Shown piece after piece: positions 1 through 11,201 of a DNA stretch of 64,000 nt. Within the stretch, counting starts at the first letter, position 1, and each line of letters starts with the position of its first letter. Below the pieces are notes generated by a model that did no database searches, was not told the DNA's origin, and worked only from the letters and a program-made list of their open reading frames with translations. Where the stretch lies: assembly GCA_036365515.1 (NCBI GenBank), contig CM070874.1:175758297-175822296 (forward strand), written 5' to 3'. The DNA is from Torymus aiolomorphi. Its lineage: Eukaryota; Arthropoda; Insecta; Hymenoptera; Torymidae. Both the position numbers and the translations under genes were made by a program.

Positions 1-1866
1 AGACTTAGCAGCATTCGAGTACCTTTTCATGATAACTTTTCCGTCACTTGATAATTGAAAAGAATGATGTTTAAGAATCTGTGGGACAGGTAATGCATCT
101 TGAAACCTACGATTGAGTTTCCTTTTGAATTTATCATGTTCAGTCTGTGTAAAATAAAAAATCCTTATATTTTCAAAATGATTTTTAGCCCACTTCACAA
201 GAGATGTGTGCGTCAGAATAGCATCTTTCGGTTTCGCCTTCAAGCTAGCTCTATAAGCTTCTCTTTTAAATATTGCACCAAGACCATCATAACAGCTTTT
301 ACCATGAGCAGTGGCGCAAAAATGCCACTCTGCCTCAATACCAAAATCCTTCTCACGATGAAGAAGATTTGCTATCTGAAAGCGGTTCTTGAAATGCTGT
401 TTTGCTCCATCTGTCACGTAAATAATCTTTTTAAGTTTTTTTACTTTTCTCTTGATTTCTGGAATCAATAAATTCTGAATAGTATAGACAGAAGAAGTGT
501 CATGCTTCAAACTATTCGACAAGAATACGCAACTTTCATGCTTCAGCTCTGAATCTTCTTTATAATAGTAAATAGCTAGAAAAACAGTGCACTGGTCATT
601 ATTAAAATGGAAGGCTTGAGATGCATCTTGAACTGCAAAAGAGTAATTGTCAGAATAGTCGAACATTACCAGAACTTCTCCATTGCCTAGATTACTTTTT
701 GTTTGAGCAATGAAATTACCTTGTTCTTTGGCAATATATGAGTGGGGTTTGAGTATCGCCAATTTGGCATATAATTCATCAACAAATTCTTCAACTGGTA
801 GAATTAAATTCTGCAAAGTTGATCTATCCGTTCCTGACCACGTACAGTACTCAATTTGTGAGATATTTGCCCCATCCAATATTTCAAGTAAACGAGACGT
901 AAGATTTTCAGAACCAGGGCACTTCGAACATTCATCCAAGTGACAGTCAGGTGTAGGATTCTTACACATAATTTGCTGTAAACAATCTTTATAACTACAA
1001 ATGGGTTCTTCTTGATTTTTCGTGAGCTTCTGAATATCGATTGCATCCAACATCAATTTACAATTTTGATGAATGGTGCAAACGCAGACGGTATGCGTTC
1101 CTCTAGCACCAGCAAGAACACAATGTTTTGGTCGTAATTTCGCGAAAGTACTGAATCCTACTTGCACTGTTGGTTCTGCTATCTTGAATAATTCGTAAAG
1201 TTCTCGTAAATCGAAATATAAAAGACGTTTCTGCACCTGAGTCCGCTTTCCATCAATAATAGCAGAGACAGTATCTTTTCGACCCGGCATCATCCGACTG
1301 TGCAGATCGTTATTATAACATTCAACAATGACTTCTATTACTGCCTTTGACAAAGTTTTACCATGTTTAGCCGTTGTTGTAGCTAAAATACCTCCATCGG
1401 CTTTGAGTTTTTTCGACTTTCTTACTAAATGTCTTGATGTATTGAATTCACGGGAAATTCGACTAATATTCCAAGTTGATGGGGCGATTGTAAGTATAGT
1501 TAGTTTCAAAGGGTCATTAACTGCTAATCTAGAAAACTTTTCTTTTAATTCTGAAAACATGTCTTCCAATTCGATTTCTCTAGCTGATCGTGTAGCTTCT
1601 TGAACAGATTTATCAATACCAGTGTTTTCTGACGTCGTCTCTATATCCATGTTTTCATATTCGTTGTTGCCTTCGTTATCTCTTGTACCAATAGATGAAA
1701 TGGGAGATCCACATAACTTTCTACACTTACTACAAATTTTTGAATTATCTGGCAAATCTGGAAATCTTCGTTTTAAGTTGTTCGACAACAAGCGTAAATC
1801 ATTACCTATGTGACCCTTACCATTGAGAGGGTTGATACAACGATCGGACTGTGCTACAGTAGACAT
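1..1866 (-). CDS. Uncharacterised multi-copy invertebrate protein (partial, runs off left edge)
   Basis: I read this minus-strand frame codon by codon: there is no stop from 1950 down to position 1, and the first Met is the ATG at 1866-1864, giving 622 codons with the C-terminus outside the window. It is the longest open frame in the window. Visible motifs are a CSKCRKLC knuckle near residue 60, a THTVCVCTIHQNCKLM block near 255-275, FDYSDN near 395, YVTDGAKQHFKN near 490 and HGKSCYDGLGAIFKR near 530. From memory, proteins with the CVCTIHQN and HGK..DG.G..KR blocks occur in many copies in aphids, beetles and Hydra and have no assigned function. The acidic residues in FDYSDN and TDGA could be part of a nuclease-type (transposase-like) active site; that is inference. 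The frame is intact, unlike nearly everything else here, so it may be recent or functional. A mariner lies just upstream of the ATG. Confidence 0.8.
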   Translation of the reverse strand, partial: MSTVAQSDRCINPLNGKGHIGNDLRLLSNNLKRRFPDLPDNSKICSKCRKLCGSPISSIGTRDNEGNNEYENMDIETTSENTGIDKSVQEATRSAREIELEDMFSELKEKFSRLAVNDPLKLTILTIAPSTWNISRISREFNTSRHLVRKSKKLKADGGILATTTAKHGKTLSKAVIEVIVECYNNDLHSRMMPGRKDTVSAIIDGKRTQVQKRLLYFDLRELYELFKIAEPTVQVGFSTFAKLRPKHCVLAGARGTHTVCVCTIHQNCKLMLDAIDIQKLTKNQEEPICSYKDCLQQIMCKNPTPDCHLDECSKCPGSENLTSRLLEILDGANISQIEYCTWSGTDRSTLQNLILPVEEFVDELYAKLAILKPHSYIAKEQGNFIAQTKSNLGNGEVLVMFDYSDNYSFAVQDASQAFHFNNDQCTVFLAIYYYKEDSELKHESCVFLSNSLKHDTSSVYTIQNLLIPEIKRKVKKLKKIIYVTDGAKQHFKNRFQIANLLHREKDFGIEAEWHFCATAHGKSCYDGLGAIFKREAYRASLKAKPKDAILTHTSLVKWAKNHFENIRIFYFTQTEHDKFKRKLNRRFQDALPVPQILKHHSFQLSSDGKVIMKRYSNAAKS

Positions 1867-1953
1867 ATTCAATCCATCTAAGTAAGTGATAATACTCGAA
1901 TATAATAACGTAGGACTGTTAGAACAGGTGCTGTGAAAAATGTCTTCGAATTA

Positions 1954-2712
1954 CGAGGGGTGTTCAAAAAGTATGTTTCCCTGCTCCGGGAAAAAAGCAA
2001 AACACAATTTTTAGGTTAAAGTAACATACGTATTTATTGTTTGACTTATAAACTTGAATACATTTTTTATATCTGTTCTCAAGCTTTGACAAACTTTGTT
2101 TATAAAAATCCGTGCCCTGTTTTTTAAAGAATAATTTAACGATGTCTTTCACTTCATCATTTGAATTGAAGTGATGGCCACCCAAACTTTCCTTTAATTT
2201 AGGAAAAAGAAAAAAGTCACTTGGTGCGAGACCTGGAGAGTAGGGTGGGTGATCAAAAATTTCCCATTTGAATTTTTCCAGTATGGTTTGTGTTTTTTTT
2301 TGCTGAATGAGGCCGTGCATTGTTGTGAAAAAGCAACACTTTTCTCGATAATTTGCCAGGACGCTTTCGTTTAACGGCACTTTTAAGTTTATTTAGCACT
2401 TCACAGTAACGATCTGCATTTATCGTGGTACCGGATTCAAGAAAATCCATCAACAGAACACCTTCGTTGTCCCAAAAAACTGTTTCCAGTTAAAAAGCGA
2501 ATAACTGCACGCAACTCACAGGTGGACACGTTTTTCACAGGTAGCTCCATGGTTTCCGAGCCGGTAATGATGAAAAAAATTTTTTCGGCAGCTAAGGCCG
2601 GTTCCGCTCTTATCGGTATATCCTAAACTAAAACTATGTTCGGTCCCAGCTCGCTAGATGGCGCTGGGGCAAAACGGCAGACTAGGGAAACTTACTTTTT
2701 GAACACCCCTCG
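1954..2712 (-). mobile_element. Deleted mariner-family DNA transposon
   Basis: A 759-bp element is bounded by inverted repeats of about 28 bp starting CGAGGGGTGTTCAAAAAGTA, with a single mismatch in that stretch, and by a TA dinucleotide on each side (1952-1953 and 2713-2714), the mariner target duplication. Autonomous mariners are about 1.3 kb, so roughly half the body, including the N-terminal DNA-binding region, is missing. It could move only with a transposase supplied in trans. It separates the long ORF at 1-1866 from whatever lay upstream of it. Confidence 0.92.
1964..2453 (-). pseudogene. Mariner transposase, C-terminal remnant
   Basis: Two overlapping minus-strand frames together encode the C-terminal part of a mariner transposase. 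The upstream piece (2453-2253) carries FHNNARPHSA, the block with the second catalytic Asp region of the DDD triad; the downstream piece (2380-1964) carries HPPYSPGLAPSDFFLFP, which includes the third Asp (PSDFFLF). A frameshift near 2300 separates them and the N-terminal half, including the first catalytic Asp and the helix-turn-helix, is absent. The protein cannot be functional. The family assignment rests on these two blocks plus the flanking terminal repeats and is secure. Confidence 0.88.
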
Positions 2713-2714
2713 TA

Positions 2715-4030
2715 ATTTGAATCCTCTCGAAAATCGATGGGAACTATATGTACGAAACGTTTAGGAAAGATAATGCACGAAATATAGAACCACAGATACA
2801 CCAGAGTTAGAGTAACAGCCGCACTAAACTTTTAGAGAAGCATCGGTACTTAAAGAGTTTCGAAAGAGGAATAAAAAAAGTTAGAGAGATTTTAGAAATG
2901 TTCTATTGTAAAGTTTAATTACAGGGTTATCAAAAAGTATGGGACCCCCGTATTTTCCCAGAAACGATATTTTTTGAAAAAGCTAAGGTCATACCGTAAG
3001 TAATTTTCAACGAGGATTTGTCTGGTCTGATGACCTTGAATCTGACCTCGTCGTTGACCTTCAAAGTCAATTCAAAAATTGCAAAATTCAAAAATTTTGC
3101 AATTTTTGATCGAATTGTATACGTGTATAGTCACACGGTCTTACACCAACTATAGCATCCACGGCGTCACGTCGGTTTTTTTCTCTCAGTGCGTATACTG
3201 CACGATTTTTGTGCAGGAGGAGCACCAAATCAAAAAAGCAGTTGCAGCACAAATGTGTTGTACCATTGCCACACTTTTTAGTGCTTCTTCTGCCCTAAAC
3301 TTTTGTACTCCTGAAGAACGGTGAAATAGATTAAATGCGGAACAATTTTAGTGCAACATTTGCTCTAAAATGGGAGAGTAAAGGACTTAATATTTAGTTA
3401 CGAAACAATTCTTGCATTTGGTACTGATACTCTACGCTAACGTGTTTCTTCTCCACCAAACTTTTTTCAGTGATTCTGAAATGTTTCAAAGTGTGGATAT
3501 AACCACAGTTTTTCTGTTACTGTTCCGAATTAGAACCGATTGATAGCATGAATTGAAGAAGTATAACTGCGAAAGAATCGGTTTATTAAAATTAGAACTC
3601 ACCATGAAAATGACCTTGAAAAATGATCCAAGGTCAAGTCTAGTTATGATGTTAATCAAGTTTTCTACTAGTTTCGTGGAATACTAGTCCGAAAATCCAG
3701 AAAATATCTTTTGACCTTCAAAATGACCTTGAAATATAATTTTAACCGCTCGCTTTGAACGGTAGTAGTAAGAAAATATGTCGCCAACTTCATATTAGTG
3801 GCAAGAAATAACAATTTTCGTATCAGATTCGCTATTAGAGTGAAGAAAAACTTGTTTTTCCATCATTCCGAGACTTTCAGCCGCCATATTGGATCCGCCA
3901 TTTTGAATTTTCGGAATCGCCAGACGGCGTTCGAAAGTAGAAGTCAAGAGCTTTCATTTGAGCCGAGGTAGACCCCATTTGGATCAAAATTGTTCTGGGC
4001 AGAGGGGGTGTCGCGTTGACAGAGAATGTC

Positions 4031-4032
<2 letters not shown>
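2715..4032. other. AT-rich spacer with repeated TGACCTTGA motifs
   Basis: No supported gene. The stretch contains TGACCTTGA (complement TCAAGGTCA) near 3031, 3611 and 3722 plus several partial copies such as TGACCTTCA. TCAAGGTCA is the extended half-site bound by orphan nuclear receptors such as Ftz-F1 and ERR, but in AT-rich spacer this may simply be a decayed repeat. Short open frames here have no recognisable content. Confidence 0.5.

Positions 4033-4108
<76 letters not shown>
4033..4108. repeat. (AT)38 microsatellite
   Basis: Uninterrupted AT dinucleotides for 76 bp. Open frames of repeating Tyr-Ile on both strands here are translations of the repeat. Confidence 0.98.
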
Positions 4109-4112
<4 letters not shown>

Positions 4113-4213
4113 GGGATCACGGCAGAGGTACGCAGGTAATTACAATTAACACAAATCGGGTAAAACAACTATGTATTTATTTAGAAAATCTTAAAATCTA
4201 CTTTATACAAGAA

Positions 4214-5061
4214 TGGGCGCCAGGTGCACGCGTCACTTGCACCGCAACAGAAAGCCTTCGCTGGCTAGCTCCGCCGGGAGCAGAAACCCTAACTCTAAGC
4301 TACAGCTACAGCACGTGCTGCAGCTTGCGCGAATTCGGGGTCTCGTGACTCCCGACGCGGACGCGCACACACACTTCGCTGGGGAAAACACGGGGAAGAT
4401 AGGGAGAGGGACAAACCTTATGCGACCAGGCACTGCTGCTGCGGTTATGCGCTCTCACACTCTGTTCTCGTTTCTAGGAGCATCCTGCATGACCGCTGGC
4501 TCTTGGGGAAGTCTGTCCGGAGAGCACGCGGCACGACGGCTCACCCTCGCGGACGTTCTCCTGCGCGATTCGTTTCGGTGGGCACGCGGCACGGCGGTAG
4601 GCGACAGAGTAATGTCGGCCGGTGTTGCCCACACTGCTCTGCTGCTCCAGTTCGTCGATCGGCCGTCTTCTTCATCGCGGCGCGTGCGAGCAGTCCCGAT
4701 GCTCGACGCGGTGTCTCTCATGGACGGCTGACGGCGCTACGGCACAGTGCATCTCTTCCTCTCTCTCCTCTGGCGTCAGCTGCTGCTGTCAGCGGCCTGG
4801 GAGAGCGAGGCTCGCTCTTGCTCCAGCTACAGCTTGTCCCCGTTGTAGCTGCTACTCGCCTCCGCGTTCCTGGTCAGCCTGGCACGAGAGGGGAAAAACC
4901 TCCGAAGGAGATTCGCGCATGGACACGGGGTATGGGGAAGGATGGTGCGCGCGTAGGTGTGTGCGTGTGCACGACGTTACGCGTCGACACATCGTTCGCC
5001 GCGGCCGCCGTGCCTTCCCAAATACTTCTTATTTCAGTAACAGGCAATTTGCCACGTTACA
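4214..5061 (-). mobile_element. Possible truncated minus-strand LTR with adjacent primer-binding site
   Basis: The complement of this GC-rich block begins TGTAACGTGG at 5061, the same TGTAAC start seen at the gypsy LTRs here, and runs about 830 bp to TGGCGCCC at 4221-4214. A TGGCGCC primer-binding-like sequence also lies just inside the LTRs of the two complete elements. The internal region to the left is cut short by the AT repeat and no TSD can be found, so this is only a candidate. The alternative is a GC-rich host segment. No convincing protein is encoded; its open frames are low-complexity. Confidence 0.3.
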
Positions 5062-5082
5062 ATTATTATATTATATATAATT

Positions 5083-6080
5083 TGTGACGAGGAAAGCGCC
5101 GGTATGGGCGAATTCCTCGTAAGACACAGAATACTCTCTCTGCCAAGGCCGTCGCTCTCGCACACACACAAATGTAGCCAAGCCTACAAGTGTTGTCGTG
5201 CTTTTCTGTTAAGGTGCGGCGGCGGCAACACGGCGAGACGCGGGCTATGAGCCGCGAGGAGAGAGAGGGAGAGAGAAGCGAGGAGACGCCGCGGCGATAT
5301 GAGAGCCGCGGCGATATGAGAGCCGGTGCGAGAGAGAGTAATGAGTCTCGGCCAGCAAGCCCACGTACGCACACGCATAATTCGTAATCGCGCCGGTTCA
5401 AGTGTCAGAGAGAGAGAGAGAGAAGGAGACGCCAGCCTACGATCACCGCTGCGAACCCTCGCACCTTTGTCGACGTCATTCATGCACCAGAGGCAAGCTC
5501 AACCGGCAACGAGGCAGCTGCGGTAAAGCCGCCGTCAGCGCACGAGGCGCAACGGTTTTTTCACCACGAGGCAGCGGCATCACCGATTGCGCGGTGCGCA
5601 ACGGCCACAAGCGAGGCAGCGAGCAACCAGGAGGCGGCAGTCAGAGCGGCGTCAGGCGAGTACTCGTGATCTTTAAGACCGGCCGAGGTCGATTGCGTGT
5701 TGCGAGGCGAGCGCGCCGGCGTTCCTAGAATCCGTGCAGCCCGCGTGAGTTGAGGCTGTGCTCCCGGCGACGGTGAGCACAGTCTCCTCACTTAATTGCG
5801 AGGAGAGTGATCTCTCGAATTGCGTGGCGCGCCGAAGGGGCGCGCATCGTGTGTGCTCGTGCGAGAGCGTACATGCTGTACTATTAGTTAATAAATGCCA
5901 TTTTACCAGTGAGTGCCTGGTTGATTATTGCATAACCCTGACTCCTCACTCACGCATCCTACGCACAGGAGAGAAGGCTATCCCACCGTCTCCGCGGCAG
6001 GCGGAACTTCGGTCTCCGGTTCCTGTTTAAATAAATTAGTTGTGACGGTTGTACCGGGATGGTAAAAGTACAACGTTACA
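5083..6080 (+). mobile_element. Solo LTR of a gypsy-type element
   Basis: The block starts TGTGACGAGG and ends CAACGTTACA, the TGT...ACA pattern of the other LTRs in the window, and is flanked by a 4-bp duplication AATT (5079-5082 and 6081-6084). It is 998 bp, similar to the LTRs of the two complete elements. It has (GA)n tracts near 5260-5430 and an AATAAA near 5890 that would serve as a polyadenylation signal on the plus strand. No internal region or second LTR is adjacent, so it is most simply the product of LTR-LTR recombination. Its short open frames have no recognisable content. Confidence 0.75.
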
Positions 6081-6219
6081 AATTACAAATATATAATTTT
6101 ATATCTGTTAAAAATGTTTGTGCTATTATTGTACTAGTATATAAGCTATATAGGTACAGTATTGTACCAATACTGTACCAATATTGCCATTATATAATAT
6201 ATATAAAAACTATTACTAG

Positions 6220-6545
6220 TTGTACGTACCTACAGTAACAGCTTCAGTACATTTAAAAACCAATTTTTCATCTAACCAATTTTTATTTCGGATAAGAAAT
6301 CGACTGTTTATACGTCTACTTTCATACCACTTCGTATAATACCTATTAACAAATTTTTTCGAAAGGGTATGTTTTATGTTCTCAATGAGAGTATCATCAT
6401 TTAAAGCATTAAATTTTTCAACTAATCTGTCTAAAATATCATTATCTTTTTTTCCCTCGAGTGTGCATTACTTTGAATAACAAGATTGTGTAATTCTAAA
6501 CGTTTTGTAGAGTGCATTGCAACATCTACATAATAAATACATTAA
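6220..6545 (-). pseudogene. Degenerate coding fragment of unknown identity
   Basis: The complement of 6545-6225 reads as about 100 codons of protein-like sequence with one frame change at a run of seven A residues near 6455. The part after the frame change contains NRYYTKWYESRRINSRF and has no stop until a possible splice donor GTACGT near 6227. I do not recognise the family. The composition (Lys, Asn, Arg and Tyr rich) resembles TE-encoded proteins of AT-rich insect genomes. It could be a decayed exon of a DNA transposon in the interval between the solo LTR and the gypsy element. The remainder of 6081-7082 is AT-rich with nothing else I can support. Confidence 0.4.
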
Positions 6546-7086
6546 TTTAAAAGCTTTTATTGTTTTATTACATTACAAACATTTCCTATATTTACATATA
6601 GATTTACTACAATTAGTATTCACTTCCTTACTTTACTTCATTAAATCAAACGTATTCTGACAATAAAATTTTTAAGTTTTTATACTCCAGCTACAAACTT
6701 AAACTTTAAGTATGTATTAAAATGAGTTTGATTTGTATGGTAAGGTAGTTTCAACCCATGCCAAGCTTAGGTAGTACAGTACATCTACATACATTCGAAT
6801 ATACAGATATACTGTTGGGCTTCGAGCGCTTTGAAGTTAGCTCCGTGGAGGGCTTCTGTACGATCTAACCGCAACCTTACGTAAAATTACATTAAAAATT
6901 ATTTTTATTTAAGCAGAATTTTTTAATTTGTATTGTTTTCCTTCATTTTGATTTTTTTAACAAATAATTTTGTTATTTTTACCGTTAAAACAAATACTTT
7001 CAAAAAATTCTCAAAATGATGACCTTTAAAATGAAAAATAATAAATAAAAAGGAAATTAGTTATTAATAATGATTAATTATTATGA

Positions 7087-8165
7087 TGTAACGCGTGCGC
7101 GAGTTAGGTAATTCGAGACTCGAATTACCCGCTCCGAGCAGGCATGCTCACCGAGGGCGCGAGCGCGCGAGCATCCTGACCGGATTAGAACGGTCTCGCG
7201 ACGCGTAATATGCCCGTCGCGTACCCGCGAAGCTGCTACGGCTTTATGCGAGTCACGGCAGCCATCGTCATGTCTGCCATCGCGCCGTAAGCATCTCTCC
7301 AGCGTGTCTTTCTAAAAGTTATTGAGTTCGCGTCGTATAGTTTTATATATAGCTTTACAGCGTGTAGAGTGGAGGCGCCGACTAGCGAGCGAGCGAAAGA
7401 AAGAGAGAGAGAGAGAGCGATACCACGTCGCGTGTGCCACGAGCAGAACGAGGGACAGCGAGCGAGGAGCTGGCAGCCAGCCCGCCTGCCGACCCAATAC
7501 AGCGAGAAAGAGAGAGAAAGAGAGCGCAACTGCTGTGCGAACGAGAGCGAGCGAGAGAGAGCCGAGTGCACCGGTTGCTCCTTCCTAACGTAAGTTTTCT
7601 ACTCTCCTCTCGCGGGTTTATTGTAAAGGTTCGCACGGAAATCGCCCCGTGCAAGCTTTCTGTGCCGTGTACGTGCGGGTGTGTGTCAGCCCGCCGCACT
7701 TTAACACCGCGCGCGAGATTAGCAGCTTCGCCGCGCGTCGTATCGTTTGCGCGTTTGAATATTAACGGTCGCGCGCGAACTAACTCATTGTTCTAATCAG
7801 CACGTGCGATGTGCTTGTAATTACTATTGGTTTTAATATACTGTGATATCTAGTTACTCGTCGCGTTGTTCATTACAACCTGTCCTTCTCCCGGATACTG
7901 CCGCCTCCGCGGGAAAACGACTCCGCCGGTCGTTTTCATATCTGAGTATAGCGGCCGCGCGCTTTACTCTTCGAGCGCGCGCTTTTCACTCAGCGATCCA
8001 ATTAGTTGGAAAGCGAAGTTCGTGTGCGATCTTCGCGTTGTTTTCGGGATTCCAGGAGCAGATCCCCGGGCAAGTCATTTTAGTCTGACACCCGCAGCAC
8101 CGTGTTCTAGGGTATCGCTGGCCTGTGGCTTGTTGGGATTTTCCCCCACTAGCCATCTCGTTACA
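7087..8165 (+). repeat. 5' LTR of the gypsy-type element
   Basis: This 1079-bp repeat matches 15986-17099. It begins TGTAAC and ends GTTACA. It contains a GA-rich tract near 7396-7420 that is much longer in the 3' LTR. TATATA occurs near 7344, but transcription start and polyadenylation sites cannot be fixed from sequence alone. Confidence 0.95.
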
Positions 8166-8167
8166 AC

Positions 8168-8187
8168 TGGCGCCACAACGTTTTGGG
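8168..8187 (+). other. Primer-binding site of the gypsy-type element
   Basis: TGGCGCCACAACG begins two bases after the 5' LTR, the expected position for tRNA priming (complement of a tRNA 3' CCA end). The gag-only element at 38112-42889 has a similar TGGCGCC.TAACG sequence at the equivalent place. I cannot name the tRNA. Confidence 0.7.
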
Positions 8188-8834
8188 GGTGGAGAAGAAC
8201 CCGCGGCACGTACGTGATTCGCGGCGAAGCTTGGCGCGAAGAAGCTCAGCAGCGTAGCTGAGTGTAAGCTGCAAAGAAAGGCTCTTCGTGCCGCAGCTCG
8301 TAGGCGCGTGTGTGCGTGTGCGTGACACAGCCGTGCTGTTGCGAGAGTGCGGTCGAGAGGTTAGGCGAGCGATAGCCAATAACTCTCGACCTAGAGTGCC
8401 GACGAGGAGAGATCTTGATCGCGAAATTTTTGTGCGTTAGGTAATTGTTTTTAACAATTAAAATTTTTTAGTAACAATTAATTTTTTTTAACGACAAAAA
8501 CTTTTTTTTCCAGCGATAATTAATTTTTTTTAATTAATTTTTTTCTCGACTCGAAAATTTTTTTTTCTCCTCGTATTTTCGATACGAATTATTTTTTAGT
8601 GGACGAAAAATAAAATTTGTTTTTCTTTTCTCGTGCTGTTAGTAGAAAATCGAGAGAAAGTCGGCAGGCACTCTCGGAACAAAAAGTTGACTGTGCGCCC
8701 GAGTAAAAACTCGAGCGCAAAAATCCCCTCGAACTTTAAAATTGTTTTTTTTATTTTTTTAGGTGAAAATTTGTATTTATTTTTTTGTGGTTTTTGGTGA
8801 TATTGTCCGTTTTGACACACATACACACACACAC

Positions 8835-8866
<32 letters not shown>

Positions 8867-9044
8867 TTTTTTTTTCACATATATTTATTTTAAAATTACA
8901 AGTGCGAGTAGTTGAGAGTAAGTAATTACAAATAGTAATTAATTACAAAAATAGCTTCTTTTTTTAGAGCGGACGGGAAACCCTCGTGCGTTATCGAGGC
9001 TAAGAGCAACCGCCGTAGCTCTTAGAAAATAACCCGGGTTCGCG

Positions 9045-11150
9045 TTGAAAAAGCTAGCTCAAGGGTTAAATAGGCAAACTCTCTCTGCCATCAATACAGA
9101 TACTACTCGCGCTGGTAAAATAAGTTCGTGGGGAAGCGCACAGCCAATTGACACCATGGCCCGATCATCGCAATTTGCGGAATCTGCGATACTTAATTGG
9201 GCCTATACACAGCCGGAAGAGGAAATAAACGAGGCCATGCAAGCCCTTGGTCTATAGCAGTCAGATCTGTAGTCAGTAAATATGCTGACAGCGATCAAGT
9301 GGCTTATGGGCGATTATAGTGCCGCCGATTTCGTGCTAGAGCCGGAGCTGTCGGAGCAGCAAGCGTTTGCTAAACGCGAGCAGTCCCGAAGGACGTTCAT
9401 CGACTTAACGTTGATGAACAGGTCTGGGTCGACTATTGTGGATCCCAATACTGACCCAGACCACCCGCACCCGTTCATAACGATCCTTGATGACCCGATA
9501 GTGATGCAGAAACTCTCGGAGTCTCGGAGGATGAACGCTCCACAACAAGCACATAATGCAGTGGTGGAGCCAGCGGAAGAGGCAAACGGCCAGGAGGATT
9601 TCGGGACAGAGATATTGAGCTCTGCAGCACCCACCGAGACATCTTCAGCCGAAGCCGAGGGACAGCTTCAACAGCAACAGCTCCAACAGCAACAACTGCA
9701 GCAGCAGCAAATGCAGCAGCACCAAATGCAGCAATAGCAGTTGGAGCAGCAGCGACGGCAGCAACAGCAACAACAGCAGGAGCAGCAGTAGCGGCAGCAA
9801 GTGCTCCTGGAAGAGCAGCGCAGGCAACGACAATGCCAGCGCAACTACGAAGAAGAGTCGTTAGCATGAAATCCCCTGCCAGCAATCGCGAAATCCGCCG
9901 CAGCCGCAAAACTTGGAGTGGCCGCGACAATGTGAGTCGCGAACCGCTGGGATAGCAGTTGGAGACAATATATTATCGGAGCAGCTACTGGCGGTGATCA
10001 AAACACTCGTCGAAGAGGTTGAAGAGCTTAAAGAGAATGTACGAATACTTCAAGGAGCTCGACATCCAACCTCAAGTACGTAATTGGAGGGAGTTCAACC
10101 CCCAAGCACGGGCCGTAGACGAGGATCACCGCATGTGAACTTCCAAGACACGTTCACGTATGCGGAGTTTAACAGCAGCAGCCCGAGTCTCCAGTTCCCA
10201 ACAGAGGCTGGGAGAAATAATATCAGAAATTCTTCCCAGCGCCAGACTAGGAATGGTGCGACCCAGGACCTGTCTGAGAGGCATACGTATTTGCCTCAGC
10301 AGACGAACCGTGATGTGGGCCAGATAGTCCGAAAATGGCACATCAGGTTCTCAGGGTCCTCAAAGGAGCAGTGTCGAGTTATTCCTCACAGGAATAGAGG
10401 AATGCAGAACTCTAGCTAATCTGACACACGACGAGATGCTTTCGTCGGTGTCAGAGCTCCTAACTGGGGTAGCAGCCACCTGGTACCGGAGTAACCGCCA
10501 CACATGGCGATCGTGGCCAGATTTCATAGAGGCCATAACGCACGGGGACACGGGACATCAGCAGCGCGTCATGGCGGAAATAAACGCGAGGACTCAAGGC
10601 AGAAATGAACTTACGCGTGATTACGTAGTAAATCTACAAGCCATGATCCTGAAGTTGGTTCCGGTGCCTAGCATCGCTTAACAGTTAGACATGTTGCACC
10701 GGAACATGCTTACGTGCCGACTGAGCCGCCCACGGATCAGCGGAAAAGCAGAATCCAAGCGTGGCGACGATGGGGCACCAACAGCACGAGCCTCGAGAGA
10801 GCCTCGAGGCTATGTTCCGTCGGGTCATGGCCGAATGCTTATCGGCCTTGACAAAGAAAAGCACCGACGAGAACAAGGGGCAAAAGCCTAGCACGCCGCC
10901 AACCAGAAAACCTAAGAAGAAGGGTAACTGGGAAAATAGGCGGCGGGAGGGCGGGCAAATTACAAACCAGCCTAGTGAGTAGCTCGATCCACCAGGCTAG
11001 GCCGCAAAGTCCAAGAAATGGCGGACCTCCACAAAGGCAAGAGTACCGAAGGGAACCCGGATATGAGCAAAAGGGAGGCAACAAGCCCAATGCTGCCGGA
11101 AACCAACAGGGAAACGGCCAGGGGGGCAGGTAAACACGACCACATACCCG
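9045..11150 (+). pseudogene. gag: gag region, disrupted
   Basis: The region begins with a frame containing KWLMGDYSAADF (9282-9737), similar to KRIAQWLMGSYNPAHF in the other element's gag, followed by a Gln-rich repeat ended by a TAG (CAG/CAA to TAG type). Further along, two frames (10084-10419 and 10436-10681) carry a capsid-like Retrotrans_gag pattern: RKWHIRFSGS, then LLTGVAATWYRSNR and WPDFIEA. At least two frameshifts and several stops break it. A Lys/Arg-rich, Gly-rich tail (10860-11150) lies where the nucleocapsid belongs, but I see no intact CCHC knuckle there. Confidence 0.75.
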
Positions 11151-11201
11151 CACCCAGCTCTCTCACCAGAGACCGAGGGTAACTCGGTCCAATCGTCTGC
11201 A

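Noticed and set aside
9645..9833. Leu-rich minus-strand frame
   Set aside because: Antisense of the gag poly-Gln CAG repeat.
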